A stretch of DNA of 11,131 bases from CAYLRF01 sp964385995 (lineage in GTDB: Bacteria; Bacillota; Clostridia; Lachnospirales; Lachnospiraceae). Location: the NCBI GenBank assembly GCA_964385995.1, contig CAYLRF010000048.1, positions 1-11,131 on the forward strand, written 5' to 3'. The first letter of the stretch is position 1. Every line of letters starts with the position of its first letter. A program made the position numbers and the translations under genes. This document shows positions 1 to 5,969 of this stretch, in pieces. The notes under the pieces are model-generated. The model made no database searches. It worked only from the letters and a program-made list of their open reading frames with translations, and had not been told where the DNA came from.

Positions 1-45
1 GACGCCGGGGATTTAGAGGACGTCAGAAGCGGCGACACGAATTAG
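1..45 (+). CDS. possible 3' end of an upstream gene
   Basis: Frame 1 is open from the first base to a TAG at 43-45 and would end in an acidic tail (DAGDLEDVRSGDTN). Frame 3 is also open, to a TGA at 51-53, but gives a very basic peptide. Either could be the C-terminus of a gene beginning before the window. Fifteen codons are too few to identify a product, so this is only a placeholder. If real, it ends 18 bases before tyrS and the two could share a transcript. Confidence 0.2.
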   Translation, partial: DAGDLEDVRSGDTN

Positions 46-63
46 AAACATGAGGACATCCGC

Positions 64-1287
64 ATGGAGATATACGAGGAATTAAAAGCGCGGGGACTTA
101 TCGCGCAGGTGACCGATGAAAACCTTATAAGGGAACTTGTAAATACCGGGAGGGCGGTCTTTTACATAGGTTTCGATCCGACCGCGGACAGTCTTCACGT
201 CGGACATTTTATGGCCCTTTGCCTCATGAAGCGCCTTCAGATGGCTGGCAACCGTCCGATCGCGCTCATAGGCGGCGGCACGGCCATGATAGGAGATCCG
301 TCGGGACGCAGCGACATGAGGCAGATGATGACGCCCGAGACCATCGCTCACAACTGCGACTGTTTTCGCGCTCAGATGGAAAAATTCATTGATTTTTCCG
401 ACGGCAAGGCGCTCATGGTAAATAACGCCGACTGGCTGACAGATCTTAATTACATAGATTTTCTGCGCGAGATTGGCACGCATTTCAGCGTCAACAGGAT
501 GCTTTCGGCCGAATGTTATAAGCAGCGCATGGAGAAGGGCCTGAGCTTTCTCGAATTTAACTACATGATCATGCAGGCTTATGATTTTTATGAGCTTTAT
601 GAAAAATACGGCTGCAATCTGCAGTTCGGCGGCGACGATCAGTGGAGCAATATGCTCGCGGGCACAGAGCTTATAAGACGCAAACTCGGAAAAGACGCGG
701 GCGCGATGACCGTTCCCCTTCTTTTAAATTCCGAAGGAAAGAAGATGGGAAAAACCCAAAACGGAGCCGTCTGGCTGGATCCTGCGAAGACATCGCCCTT
801 TGATTTTTATCAGTATTGGAGAAATGTGGACGACGCCGATGTGTTAAAGTGTATCCGTATGCTCACCTTTTTGCCGCTTGAAGAAACTGAGGCCATGTCG
901 GGATGGGAAGGCAGCGAGTTAAATAAAGCGAAAGAGATATTGGCATATGAGCTTACGCGGACGGTTCACGGTGAGGAGGAGGCGAATAAGGCTAAAAGAG
1001 GAGCCGAGTTTCTTTTTGGCGGCGGAACGGCCGAAGACGTGCCGGAGACCGTACTGACAGCGGAGGATTTTAAGGACGGTCATATCGGGATATTGACGAT
1101 CCTTGTAAAAAGCGGCCTCGCAGAGTCCGGATCCGACGCACGCCGCGCGGTTCAGCAGGGCGGAGTTTCGGTAAACGGTAAGAAGACGACTGATATCGGC
1201 CTTATGTTCACCCCGCAGGATCTTACGGGTGACGGAATCATGATAAGAAAGGGCAAGAAAAATTTCAGGCGCGTGGTTTCCGCGTGA
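64..1287 (+). CDS. tyrS: tyrosyl-tRNA synthetase
   Basis: Cytoplasmic class I aminoacyl-tRNA synthetase that attaches tyrosine to tRNA-Tyr using ATP. The 407-residue length is normal for bacterial TyrRS. The Rossmann catalytic domain opens with the tyrosine pocket YIGFDPT and the HIGH-class motif HVGH at residues 45-48. A GGDDQ motif follows near residue 194. The KMSKS-class loop reads KMGKT at 227-231, close to the KFGKT form of E. coli-type TyrRS. The last 70 or so residues form an S4-like RNA-binding domain (LAESGSDARRAVQQGGVSVN). The ATG at 64 is preceded by GAGGA at 52-56 with good spacing. No T-box leader is visible in the 63 bases upstream, but more leader could lie outside the window. 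No clear terminator follows; the tRNA promoter begins 13 bases after the stop. Confidence 0.97.
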   Translation: MEIYEELKARGLIAQVTDENLIRELVNTGRAVFYIGFDPTADSLHVGHFMALCLMKRLQMAGNRPIALIGGGTAMIGDPSGRSDMRQMMTPETIAHNCDCFRAQMEKFIDFSDGKALMVNNADWLTDLNYIDFLREIGTHFSVNRMLSAECYKQRMEKGLSFLEFNYMIMQAYDFYELYEKYGCNLQFGGDDQWSNMLAGTELIRRKLGKDAGAMTVPLLLNSEGKKMGKTQNGAVWLDPAKTSPFDFYQYWRNVDDADVLKCIRMLTFLPLEETEAMSGWEGSELNKAKEILAYELTRTVHGEEEANKAKRGAEFLFGGGTAEDVPETVLTAEDFKDGHIGILTILVKSGLAESGSDARRAVQQGGVSVNGKKTTDIGLMFTPQDLTGDGIMIRKGKKNFRRVVSA

Positions 1288-1300
1288 GAGCCGTATTTTG

Positions 1301-1329
1301 TTGACTTTTACATATGGCCGCCTTATAAT
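1301..1329 (+). promoter_or_regulatory. sigma-A-type promoter of the tRNA cluster
   Basis: TTGACT (-35, 1301-1306) and TATAAT (-10, 1324-1329) are separated by exactly 17 bases, five of six and six of six matches to the housekeeping consensus. Transcription should start near 1336, about 25 bases before the first tRNA. A strong promoter fits a stable-RNA operon. Confidence 0.88.
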
Positions 1330-1360
1330 ATCGGGGTGTCACGCGAAAAAAGCGGCATGG

Positions 1361-1435
1361 CGGGGTGTGGCCCAGCTTGGTTAGAGCGCCTGGTTAGGGA
1401 CCAGGAGGTCGCAGGTTCAAATCCTGTCACTCCGA
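1361..1435 (+). tRNA. tRNA-Pro (anticodon AGG)
   Basis: A 75-nt cloverleaf. The acceptor arm CGGGGTG pairs with CACTCCG, with one G-T wobble, followed by discriminator A. The anticodon stem CCTGG/CCAGG encloses loop TTAGGGA, giving anticodon AGG, which reads CCU. The T arm contains GGTTCAAATCC. C1-G72 and G37 next to G36 are usual for tRNA-Pro. The D stem (GCCC/GAGC) has one mismatch. No CCA is encoded. A34 is unusual for a bacterial proline tRNA, where GGG, CGG and TGG are the usual anticodons. Confidence 0.93.
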
Positions 1436-1447
1436 TATCTGTTTTAA

Positions 1448-1518
1448 GCGGGTGTAGTTCAATGGCAGAACACCAGCCTTCCAAGCTGGATGCGTGGGTT
1501 CGATTCCCATCACCCGCT
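1448..1518 (+). tRNA. tRNA-Gly (anticodon TCC)
   Basis: A compact 71-nt cloverleaf. Acceptor GCGGGTG pairs with CACCCGC, with discriminator T. The anticodon stem CCAGC/GCTGG encloses CTTCCAA, giving anticodon TCC, which reads GGA and GGG. The T loop is GGTTCGATTCC. No CCA is encoded. It lies 12 bases after tRNA-Pro. Confidence 0.96.
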
Positions 1519-1615
1519 TTTATTTCCGCTTACGGGCGCGTGAGGGCCGCCCTCAGGTAAGCGATATGGCGGCGGTGAACGTCCGTTATGGCGGTTTTGC
1601 CGTCGAAAAGTTTTT

Positions 1616-1689
1616 GTGCTTGTAGCTCAGCAGGATAGAGCAACGGCCTTCTAAGCCGTAGGTCGCGGGTTCGAATCCCTCCAGGCACG
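1616..1689 (+). tRNA. tRNA-Arg (anticodon TCT)
   Basis: A 74-nt cloverleaf. Acceptor GTGCTTG pairs with CAGGCAC (one T-G wobble), with discriminator G. The anticodon stem ACGGC/GCCGT encloses CTTCTAA, giving anticodon TCT, which reads AGA and AGG. These codons are frequent in the neighbouring genes (AGG in particular). The T loop is GGTTCGAATCC. No CCA is encoded. The 97-base spacer before it holds nothing recognisable beyond a repeat shared with the spacer after tRNA-His. Confidence 0.96.
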
Positions 1690-1696
1690 CTGGTAC

Positions 1697-1771
1697 GGTG
1701 GGTGTGGTGCAGTTGGTCAGCGCGCCAGATTGTGGTTCTGGATATCGTGGGTTCGAGTCCCACTACCCACC
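1697..1771 (+). tRNA. tRNA-His (anticodon GTG)
   Basis: A 75-nt cloverleaf that includes the extra 5' G(-1) at 1697, the identity element for HisRS, opposite discriminator C at 1771. Acceptor GTGGGTG pairs with TACCCAC. The anticodon stem CCAGA/TCTGG encloses TTGTGGT, giving anticodon GTG. The T loop is GGTTCGAGTCC. No CCA is encoded. Only 7 bases separate it from tRNA-Arg. Confidence 0.96.
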
Positions 1772-1892
1772 TTATTCGCGCTTACGGCAGGTATCGCGGT
1801 TGCTTGCCGCTTGTGCCCGGTTATTTTAATTCCGCTGTAAGGTGTTCCTTTATCGGCGGCGCTTGCCGTTTCGCGAAAAGAGGACGACGCGG

Positions 1893-1964
1893 TGGGCTAT
1901 AGCCAAGCGGTAAGGCACAGGACTTTGACTCCTGCATTCGCCGGTTCGAATCCGGCTGGCCCAG
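1893..1964 (+). tRNA. tRNA-Gln (anticodon TTG)
   Basis: A 72-nt cloverleaf. Acceptor TGGGCTA pairs with TGGCCCA (one T-G wobble), with discriminator G. The anticodon stem CAGGA/TCCTG encloses CTTTGAC, giving anticodon TTG, which reads CAA and CAG. The T loop is GGTTCGAATCC. The weak U1-A72 first pair is typical of tRNA-Gln. No CCA is encoded. Confidence 0.96.
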
Positions 1965-1967
1965 TAT

Positions 1968-2040
1968 GAAGCATTAGCTCAGGTGGCAGAGCACTTGACT
2001 TTTAATCAAGTTGTCCGGGGTTCGAATCCCCGATGCTTCA
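1968..2040 (+). tRNA. tRNA-Lys (anticodon TTT)
   Basis: A 73-nt cloverleaf. Acceptor GAAGCAT pairs with ATGCTTC, with discriminator A. The anticodon stem CTTGA/TCAAG encloses CTTTTAA, giving anticodon TTT, which reads AAA and AAG. The T loop is GGTTCGAATCC. No CCA is encoded. It begins 3 bases after tRNA-Gln, so the two must be separated by processing of a common precursor. Confidence 0.97.
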
Positions 2041-2080
2041 CTAAAGTTACGACATACGGCGCACTCTCGGACGTCATTAA

Positions 2081-2104
2081 AACGCGTTCCGTGGGTGCGT
2101 TCTT
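2081..2104 (+). terminator. weak candidate terminator after the tRNA cluster
   Basis: AACGC at 2081-2085 pairs with GCGTT at 2097-2101. The stem can be extended inward by wobble pairs to about nine base pairs with a 3-nt loop. The following bases are T-rich (TTCTTGCTATTT) but not a clean T run. It may end the tRNA transcript or only reduce read-through into thrS. Confidence 0.35.
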
Positions 2105-2153
2105 GCTATTTCGTGGCCTGATGGGATTTTCGCGGAAAGGCGGGGCATAAGAA

Positions 2154-4109
2154 ATGACGGTTATTTTAAAAGACGGCTCGAAAATAGAGCTAAAAGAAGG
2201 CGCTTCCTCGATAGAGGCGGCCAAGGCCGTGAGCGCGTCTCTTTCGAGGGCGGCATGCGCGGCGAGGGTGAACGGCGCCGTGCGGGATTTAAGACTGCCG
2301 CTTAACGACGGCGACAGGCTGGAGATATTGACTTTCGCCGACGAAGACGGCAGGAAGGCATACAGGCACAGCGCCTCCCACATCATGGCGCAGGCGGTAA
2401 AGCGGCTTTATCCCGACGTAAAGCTTGCGATAGGCCCCGCCACCGACAACGGTTTTTACTACGATTTTGACCGTGACAGGCCGTTCTCACAGGAAGATTT
2501 TACGAAGATCGAAGAGGAAATGCGCCGTATCGTCAAAGAAAATCTTCCTCTTGAGAGATTTGAGATATCCCGCGACGAAGCCGTAAAATTCATGCTCGAG
2601 CATGACGAACCCTACAAGGTGGAGCTTATACGCGACCTTCCCGAAGACGCCTTGATCACATTTTACAGGCAGGGCGATTTTACGGATCTGTGCGCCGGAC
2701 CTCACCTTATGAGTACGGGGCAGGTGAAGGAGTTTAAACTTATTTCCTCATCCATGGCCTACTGGAGAGGTGACAGCAAAAAGGCCAGACTTCAGCGCAT
2801 TTACGCGACCGCCTACGAGAAAAAGGAAGATTTAAGGGCCCACGTGGAGCGTCTTGCCGACGCGAGGAGGCGCGATCATAACAGACTCGGACGGGAACTC
2901 GGGCTTTTCACGACGGTTGACGTGATAGGTCAGGGCCTTCCGCTTCTGCTTCCGAACGGCACGAAGATAGTCATGAAGCTTCAAAGGTGGATCGAGGATC
3001 TGGAAGATAAGAAATGGGGTTATGTACGCACGAAGACTCCCCTCATGGCGAAGTCGGATCTTTATAAGATCTCAGGGCACTGGGATCATTATAAAGAGGG
3101 CATGTTCGTACTGGGCGACGAGGAGAAAGACGGGGAAGTCTACGCGCTTCGCCCGATGACCTGCCCTTTCCAGTATTATGTCTACAAGAACGAGCAGCGC
3201 TCTTACAGGGATCTTCCTTTCAGGATGAGCGAGACTTCGACGCTTTTTCGAAACGAGGATTCGGGCGAAATGCACGGGCTCACGCGGGTGCGGCAGTTCA
3301 CGATAAGCGAGGGGCATAATGTCATCCGTCCAGATCAGACCAAGGAGGAACTGCAAAATTGCCTGAATCTTGCCATTTACGTTCTGACCACACTGGGTCT
3401 TGACGGAGACGTCACGTACCGCCTGTCAAAATGGGATCCGTCGAATCGTGAAAAATATCTGGGAGATGAAAACTACTGGGAAAGCTCGCAGGAAGCGCTC
3501 AGAGAGGTACTTATTTCCAAGGGGCTTTCCTTCACTGAGGCGGAAGGAGAGGCGGCGTTTTACGGACCTAAGATAGACATACAGGCGAAAAACGTCTACG
3601 GCAAAGAAGACACGATGATCACGATCCAGCTGGACTGCGCTATCGCGGAAAATTTCGATATGTACTATATCGATCAAAACGGAGACAGGATCCGCCCCTA
3701 TATCATCCACCGCACGTCGCTGGGCTGCTATGAGAGGACGCTTGCGTGGCTGACCGAGAAATACGACGGGAAATTTCCTACATGGCTTTGCCCCGAGCAG
3801 GTAAGAGTCCTGCCTATTTCCGAGAGATTTACCGGGTACGGGAGGAAGGTACGCGATTATCTTGCCGACAGGGACATAGACGTGACAGTGGATGAGCGCT
3901 CCGAAAAGATAGGTCTTAAGATCAGGGAAGCCATGATGGCGCGAATACCGTATATGCTTATTGTCGGAGAGAAAGAGGAGCAGGCCTCGCTCGTCTCCGT
4001 CCGGAGCCGCTTCGCGGGGGATGAGGGCGTAAAGACGGCAGAAGAATTCGCGGATCAGATAACGGAAGAGATCCGTACCAAGGCCATAAGAAAGCAGGTT
4101 ACCCCCTAA
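2154..4109 (+). CDS. thrS: threonyl-tRNA synthetase
   Basis: Cytoplasmic class II synthetase that charges tRNA-Thr; the 651-residue length is normal. Domain order is complete: TGS domain at about 1-61, then the editing domain with HxxxH (RHSASHIMAQA, around residue 73) and CAGPH, then the catalytic core, then the anticodon-binding domain from about residue 545 (CPEQVRVLPIS). The zinc ligands that select threonine appear as C337 (MTCPF), H388 (SEGH) and H519 (IIHRTSLG). Motif 2 is FRNEDSGEMHGL. The TCP/SEGH signature differs from the NCPG/DDAH form of E. coli ThrRS and, as I recall, is common in clostridial ThrRS. The ATG at 2154 follows a purine-rich AAAGGCGGGG at 2136-2145. The 113-base leader shows no T-box features. 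The next gene starts 36 bases after the stop. Confidence 0.97.
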   Translation: MTVILKDGSKIELKEGASSIEAAKAVSASLSRAACAARVNGAVRDLRLPLNDGDRLEILTFADEDGRKAYRHSASHIMAQAVKRLYPDVKLAIGPATDNGFYYDFDRDRPFSQEDFTKIEEEMRRIVKENLPLERFEISRDEAVKFMLEHDEPYKVELIRDLPEDALITFYRQGDFTDLCAGPHLMSTGQVKEFKLISSSMAYWRGDSKKARLQRIYATAYEKKEDLRAHVERLADARRRDHNRLGRELGLFTTVDVIGQGLPLLLPNGTKIVMKLQRWIEDLEDKKWGYVRTKTPLMAKSDLYKISGHWDHYKEGMFVLGDEEKDGEVYALRPMTCPFQYYVYKNEQRSYRDLPFRMSETSTLFRNEDSGEMHGLTRVRQFTISEGHNVIRPDQTKEELQNCLNLAIYVLTTLGLDGDVTYRLSKWDPSNREKYLGDENYWESSQEALREVLISKGLSFTEAEGEAAFYGPKIDIQAKNVYGKEDTMITIQLDCAIAENFDMYYIDQNGDRIRPYIIHRTSLGCYERTLAWLTEKYDGKFPTWLCPEQVRVLPISERFTGYGRKVRDYLADRDIDVTVDERSEKIGLKIREAMMARIPYMLIVGEKEEQASLVSVRSRFAGDEGVKTAEEFADQITEEIRTKAIRKQVTP

Positions 4110-4145
4110 GGAGACTGTCGCAGGAAAAGCGAAAGGAATCATCGG

Positions 4146-5102
4146 ATGAAAATAGCTCTTATAATTTGCCTGTTCGCCCTGGGTGTGTTCCTTGTCATAA
4201 AGGGCGGAGATTTCTTCGTGGACGCGTCATCATGGATAGCCGAGGTGAGCGGTATACCGAAACTCATAGTGGGAGCGACCATCGTGAGCCTCGCGACCAC
4301 ACTTCCCGAGATGCTGGTGTCGGTCATGGCGGCCGTCGAGGGGAAAGTCGACATGTCCATCGGAAACGCCGTGGGCAGCGTCACCGCGAATATCGGACTA
4401 ATCATGGCGATATCGCTCATATGTATACCCGCGGCCATAAAACGAGGGGATTACGCCCTTAAATTCATCCTCATGATCGCGGCTACGGTAATAGTCGTCG
4501 TCTGCGGCTTTAGCGGAAAAGTCAGCCTGCCCTTTTCAATACTGCTGATAGCGATATTCGCGGTATTTATAGTGGAAAATGTAAGTTCGGCGAAGAAAAG
4601 GATGGCGTCCGGCGAAAACCGTAAGGAGGATGTCCCGAAGGATAAAAAGACCGTCGTGACAAACATCGCGAAGTTCGTGGGCGGAGCCGCGGCGATCGTT
4701 ATAGGCGCGCGTCTGCTCGTGGATAACGGAAGCGAACTCGCGCGTATCTTCGGCGTGAGCGAGAGGATCATCGGCGTCACGCTTGTCGCGGTGGGAACGT
4801 CCCTGCCGGAGCTTATCACTACCGTGACCTCGATAGCGAAGAAGCAGTCGGCGCTTTCGGTGGGCAACATCATCGGCGCGAACATAATCGATCTTACGCT
4901 TATCATGCCGCTTAGCGCCGTCATTTCCGGGAAAGCTCTTCCCGTCAGCGCCGCGATGGCGAGATTCGATCTGCCGGCGTGTCTTATCGTGGGCCTCGTG
5001 GCCGCCGTGCCCACCATGATCTCGTCGAGATTTTACAGGTGGCAGGGGATATTGCTGCTTACGGTATACGTGGCGTATGTGATCCTAACCTGCGTGGGAT
5101 AG
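4146..5102 (+). CDS. CaCA-family sodium/calcium exchanger
   Basis: Integral membrane antiporter of the Ca2+/cation antiporter superfamily (YrbG-like); it likely exports Ca2+ in exchange for Na+. The 318-residue length is normal for bacterial members, with about ten hydrophobic segments in two homologous halves around a hydrophilic central loop (about 145-175, lysine-rich). Both alpha repeats are present: SLATTLPEM with P54-E55 followed by GNAVGS at 73-78, and VGTSLPEL with E222 followed by GNIIGANIID around N246. The paired acidic residues in these repeats are the known cation ligands of the family. The ATG at 4146 has AAAGGA at 4132-4137, spacing 8. It lies 36 bases after thrS on the same strand without an obvious terminator between, so a shared transcript is likely. 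Ion specificity cannot be read from the sequence. Confidence 0.93.
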   Translation: MKIALIICLFALGVFLVIKGGDFFVDASSWIAEVSGIPKLIVGATIVSLATTLPEMLVSVMAAVEGKVDMSIGNAVGSVTANIGLIMAISLICIPAAIKRGDYALKFILMIAATVIVVVCGFSGKVSLPFSILLIAIFAVFIVENVSSAKKRMASGENRKEDVPKDKKTVVTNIAKFVGGAAAIVIGARLLVDNGSELARIFGVSERIIGVTLVAVGTSLPELITTVTSIAKKQSALSVGNIIGANIIDLTLIMPLSAVISGKALPVSAAMARFDLPACLIVGLVAAVPTMISSRFYRWQGILLLTVYVAYVILTCVG

Positions 5103-5206
5103 CCGCCTAACGTCAGCCATGTAAGCACAAATAAGGATTTAACGCCGGCCGCGCAAGTGAGAGTATAAGTTTGACGGCGATATCATATCATTGGCGGATG
5201 GCATTT

Positions 5207-5341
5207 TGTGGATAAATCCCACGCTCGTGTGGATAAGAAACTTCCGCCTGTGGATAAAATCCGTTTCAATGTGGGAAAATCGTGTCTCACTGTGGAAAAG
5301 TCCGAAATAAATGTCGATAACTTTCTTTTTTGCGCGGATAA
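5207..5341 (-). repeat. seven DnaA-box-like 9-mers, exact 21-bp period
   Basis: On the + strand TGTGGATAA occurs at 5207, 5228 and 5249. It is followed in phase by TGTGGGAAA (5270), TGTGGAAAA (5291), TGTCGATAA (5312) and CGCGGATAA (5333). On the minus strand the first three are TTATCCACA, the perfect DnaA box (consensus TTATNCACA); the others differ at one or two positions. All seven have the same orientation and start-to-start spacing of exactly 21, with unrelated 12-bp spacers, so about two helical turns per step. Quality decays from left to right. The period also forces seven-residue repeats in the translated frames (VDK+4 on +, LST+4 on -); I judge these a by-product because neither frame has a ribosome binding site. 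The array may bind DnaA as an origin-related or titration site. Confidence 0.88.
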
Positions 5342-5540
5342 TTCACATATAAACCGCCTGTTTTTCAATCCCGACGCTGCCTCTTTTTCTTCTCTTTTCT
5401 TAAAAAATCCACGGACGGTAATGTATGTCAAGCCGCGAAATGCGTGCCTTTCATCGGCTGACGGGGCTTAAGCGTAAGACTGCCCGGCAGCCTTGAAAAA
5501 TCGGTGATTTGCCCGTATTTGCCCGATTAAAGCGTCCTAT

Positions 5541-5577
5541 GAAAAAAAGGCCCGGATCTTAAGTATAACCGCCGGGC
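5541..5577 (-). terminator. minus-strand intrinsic terminator candidate
   Basis: Read on the minus strand, GCCCGG (5577-5572) pairs with CCGGGC (5555-5550) around a 16-nt loop and is followed by C and a run of seven T. No protein gene on the minus strand lies upstream of it, so if it works it ends a non-coding transcript. The long loop lowers confidence. Confidence 0.5.
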
Positions 5578-5722
5578 TGGGGCGAACGGGAAGTGACGGC
5601 CGCGTAGGTTAATGTACATCGAAAGCGCGCCGTATCCTCGCGTAAGTTTATGGCCCCGTCTCGGACAATCCCGCTAAGGCACCCGGATTTATCAACAAAA
5701 GAAAGCTTGAAAGCCGCGCGGA
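5541..5722 (-). ncRNA. candidate minus-strand small RNA, about 180 nt
   Basis: A minus-strand -10 TATAAT (5734-5729) with a partial -35 CTGACC (5757-5752) and 17-base spacing would start a transcript near 5722. It would run to the terminator at 5541-5577. Inside, CGGGG/CCCC-type and CGCG/CGCG pairings and the palindrome ATGTACAT (5612-5619) are possible. A CCGGG near 5682-5687 could compete for the left arm of the terminator. I do not recognise an Rfam family; the ends do not pair as in 6S RNA. The promoter could instead fire on the + strand. This is inference from signals, not identification. Confidence 0.3.
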
Positions 5723-5736
5723 TCGGGCATTATAAT
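5707..5736 (+). promoter_or_regulatory. promoter-like site in the gene-poor region
   Basis: TTGAAA (5707-5712) and TATAAT (5731-5736) are 18 bases apart. No gene follows closely: a good ribosome-binding sequence AAGGAGGG lies at about 5779-5786, but no ATG, GTG or TTG follows at workable distance. The -10 sits in ATTATAAT, which also reads TATAAT on the other strand, so direction is ambiguous. Confidence 0.45.
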
Positions 5737-5912
5737 TAAGACGCGAGGGACGGTCAGACAGGCAGTACGTTTTTAATGAAGGAGGGTAGCGGACATTTTA
5801 TAATCGGGGATCGCCGATATATCTAAAGCATTTCGCTCTTTAATCGGGCCGTCGGCCTGAAGTTCATGTGAAGAGCATTAAGACACATCAGAAGATTTCG
5901 TCGAATCAACGT

Positions 5913-5969
5913 TTCCGAAGTAATATTTTGCAAAATCGTCTTTCGCGTCCGATTTTCCGAAATAATATA
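5913..5969 (+). repeat. direct repeat pair 42 bp apart
   Basis: TTCCGAAGTAATATT at 5913-5927 recurs as TTCCGAAATAATATA at 5955-5969 (13 of 15 identical). The offset of 42 is twice the 21-bp period of the DnaA-box array 600 bases to the left. The perfect palindrome ATTTTGCAAAAT (5925-5936) lies directly after the first copy. Role unknown. Confidence 0.5.

Noticed and set aside
1..63. T-box leader for tyrS, or one for thrS at 2041-2153
   Set aside because: No T-box core sequence or terminator/antiterminator pair is visible in either leader; the tyrS leader is cut by the window.
82..483. 133-codon open frame on the minus strand opposite tyrS
   Set aside because: It is antisense to an unmistakable tyrS and its translation has no protein-family character; a codon-bias shadow.
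1332..1345. CGGGGTGTCACGCG just after the tRNA promoter, resembling the start of tRNA-Pro
   Set aside because: Only 8-9 bases match the tRNA 5' end and no further cloverleaf parts follow; too short to call a tRNA fragment.
1336..1560. Open frames across the tRNA cluster
   Set aside because: They translate tRNA sequence (for example GSNPVT from a T arm) and are well-known artefacts.
3426..4142. 238-codon minus-strand frame opposite thrS
   Set aside because: Fully antisense to the conserved catalytic and anticodon-binding domains of thrS, with no recognisable motif.
5689..5697. TTATCAACA as an eighth DnaA box
   Set aside because: One mismatch at a key position, opposite orientation and 350 bases out of phase with the array; likely chance.
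5541..5722. 6S RNA as identity of the candidate minus-strand RNA
   Set aside because: The 5' and 3' ends do not pair into the long closing stem and no central bubble could be drawn.
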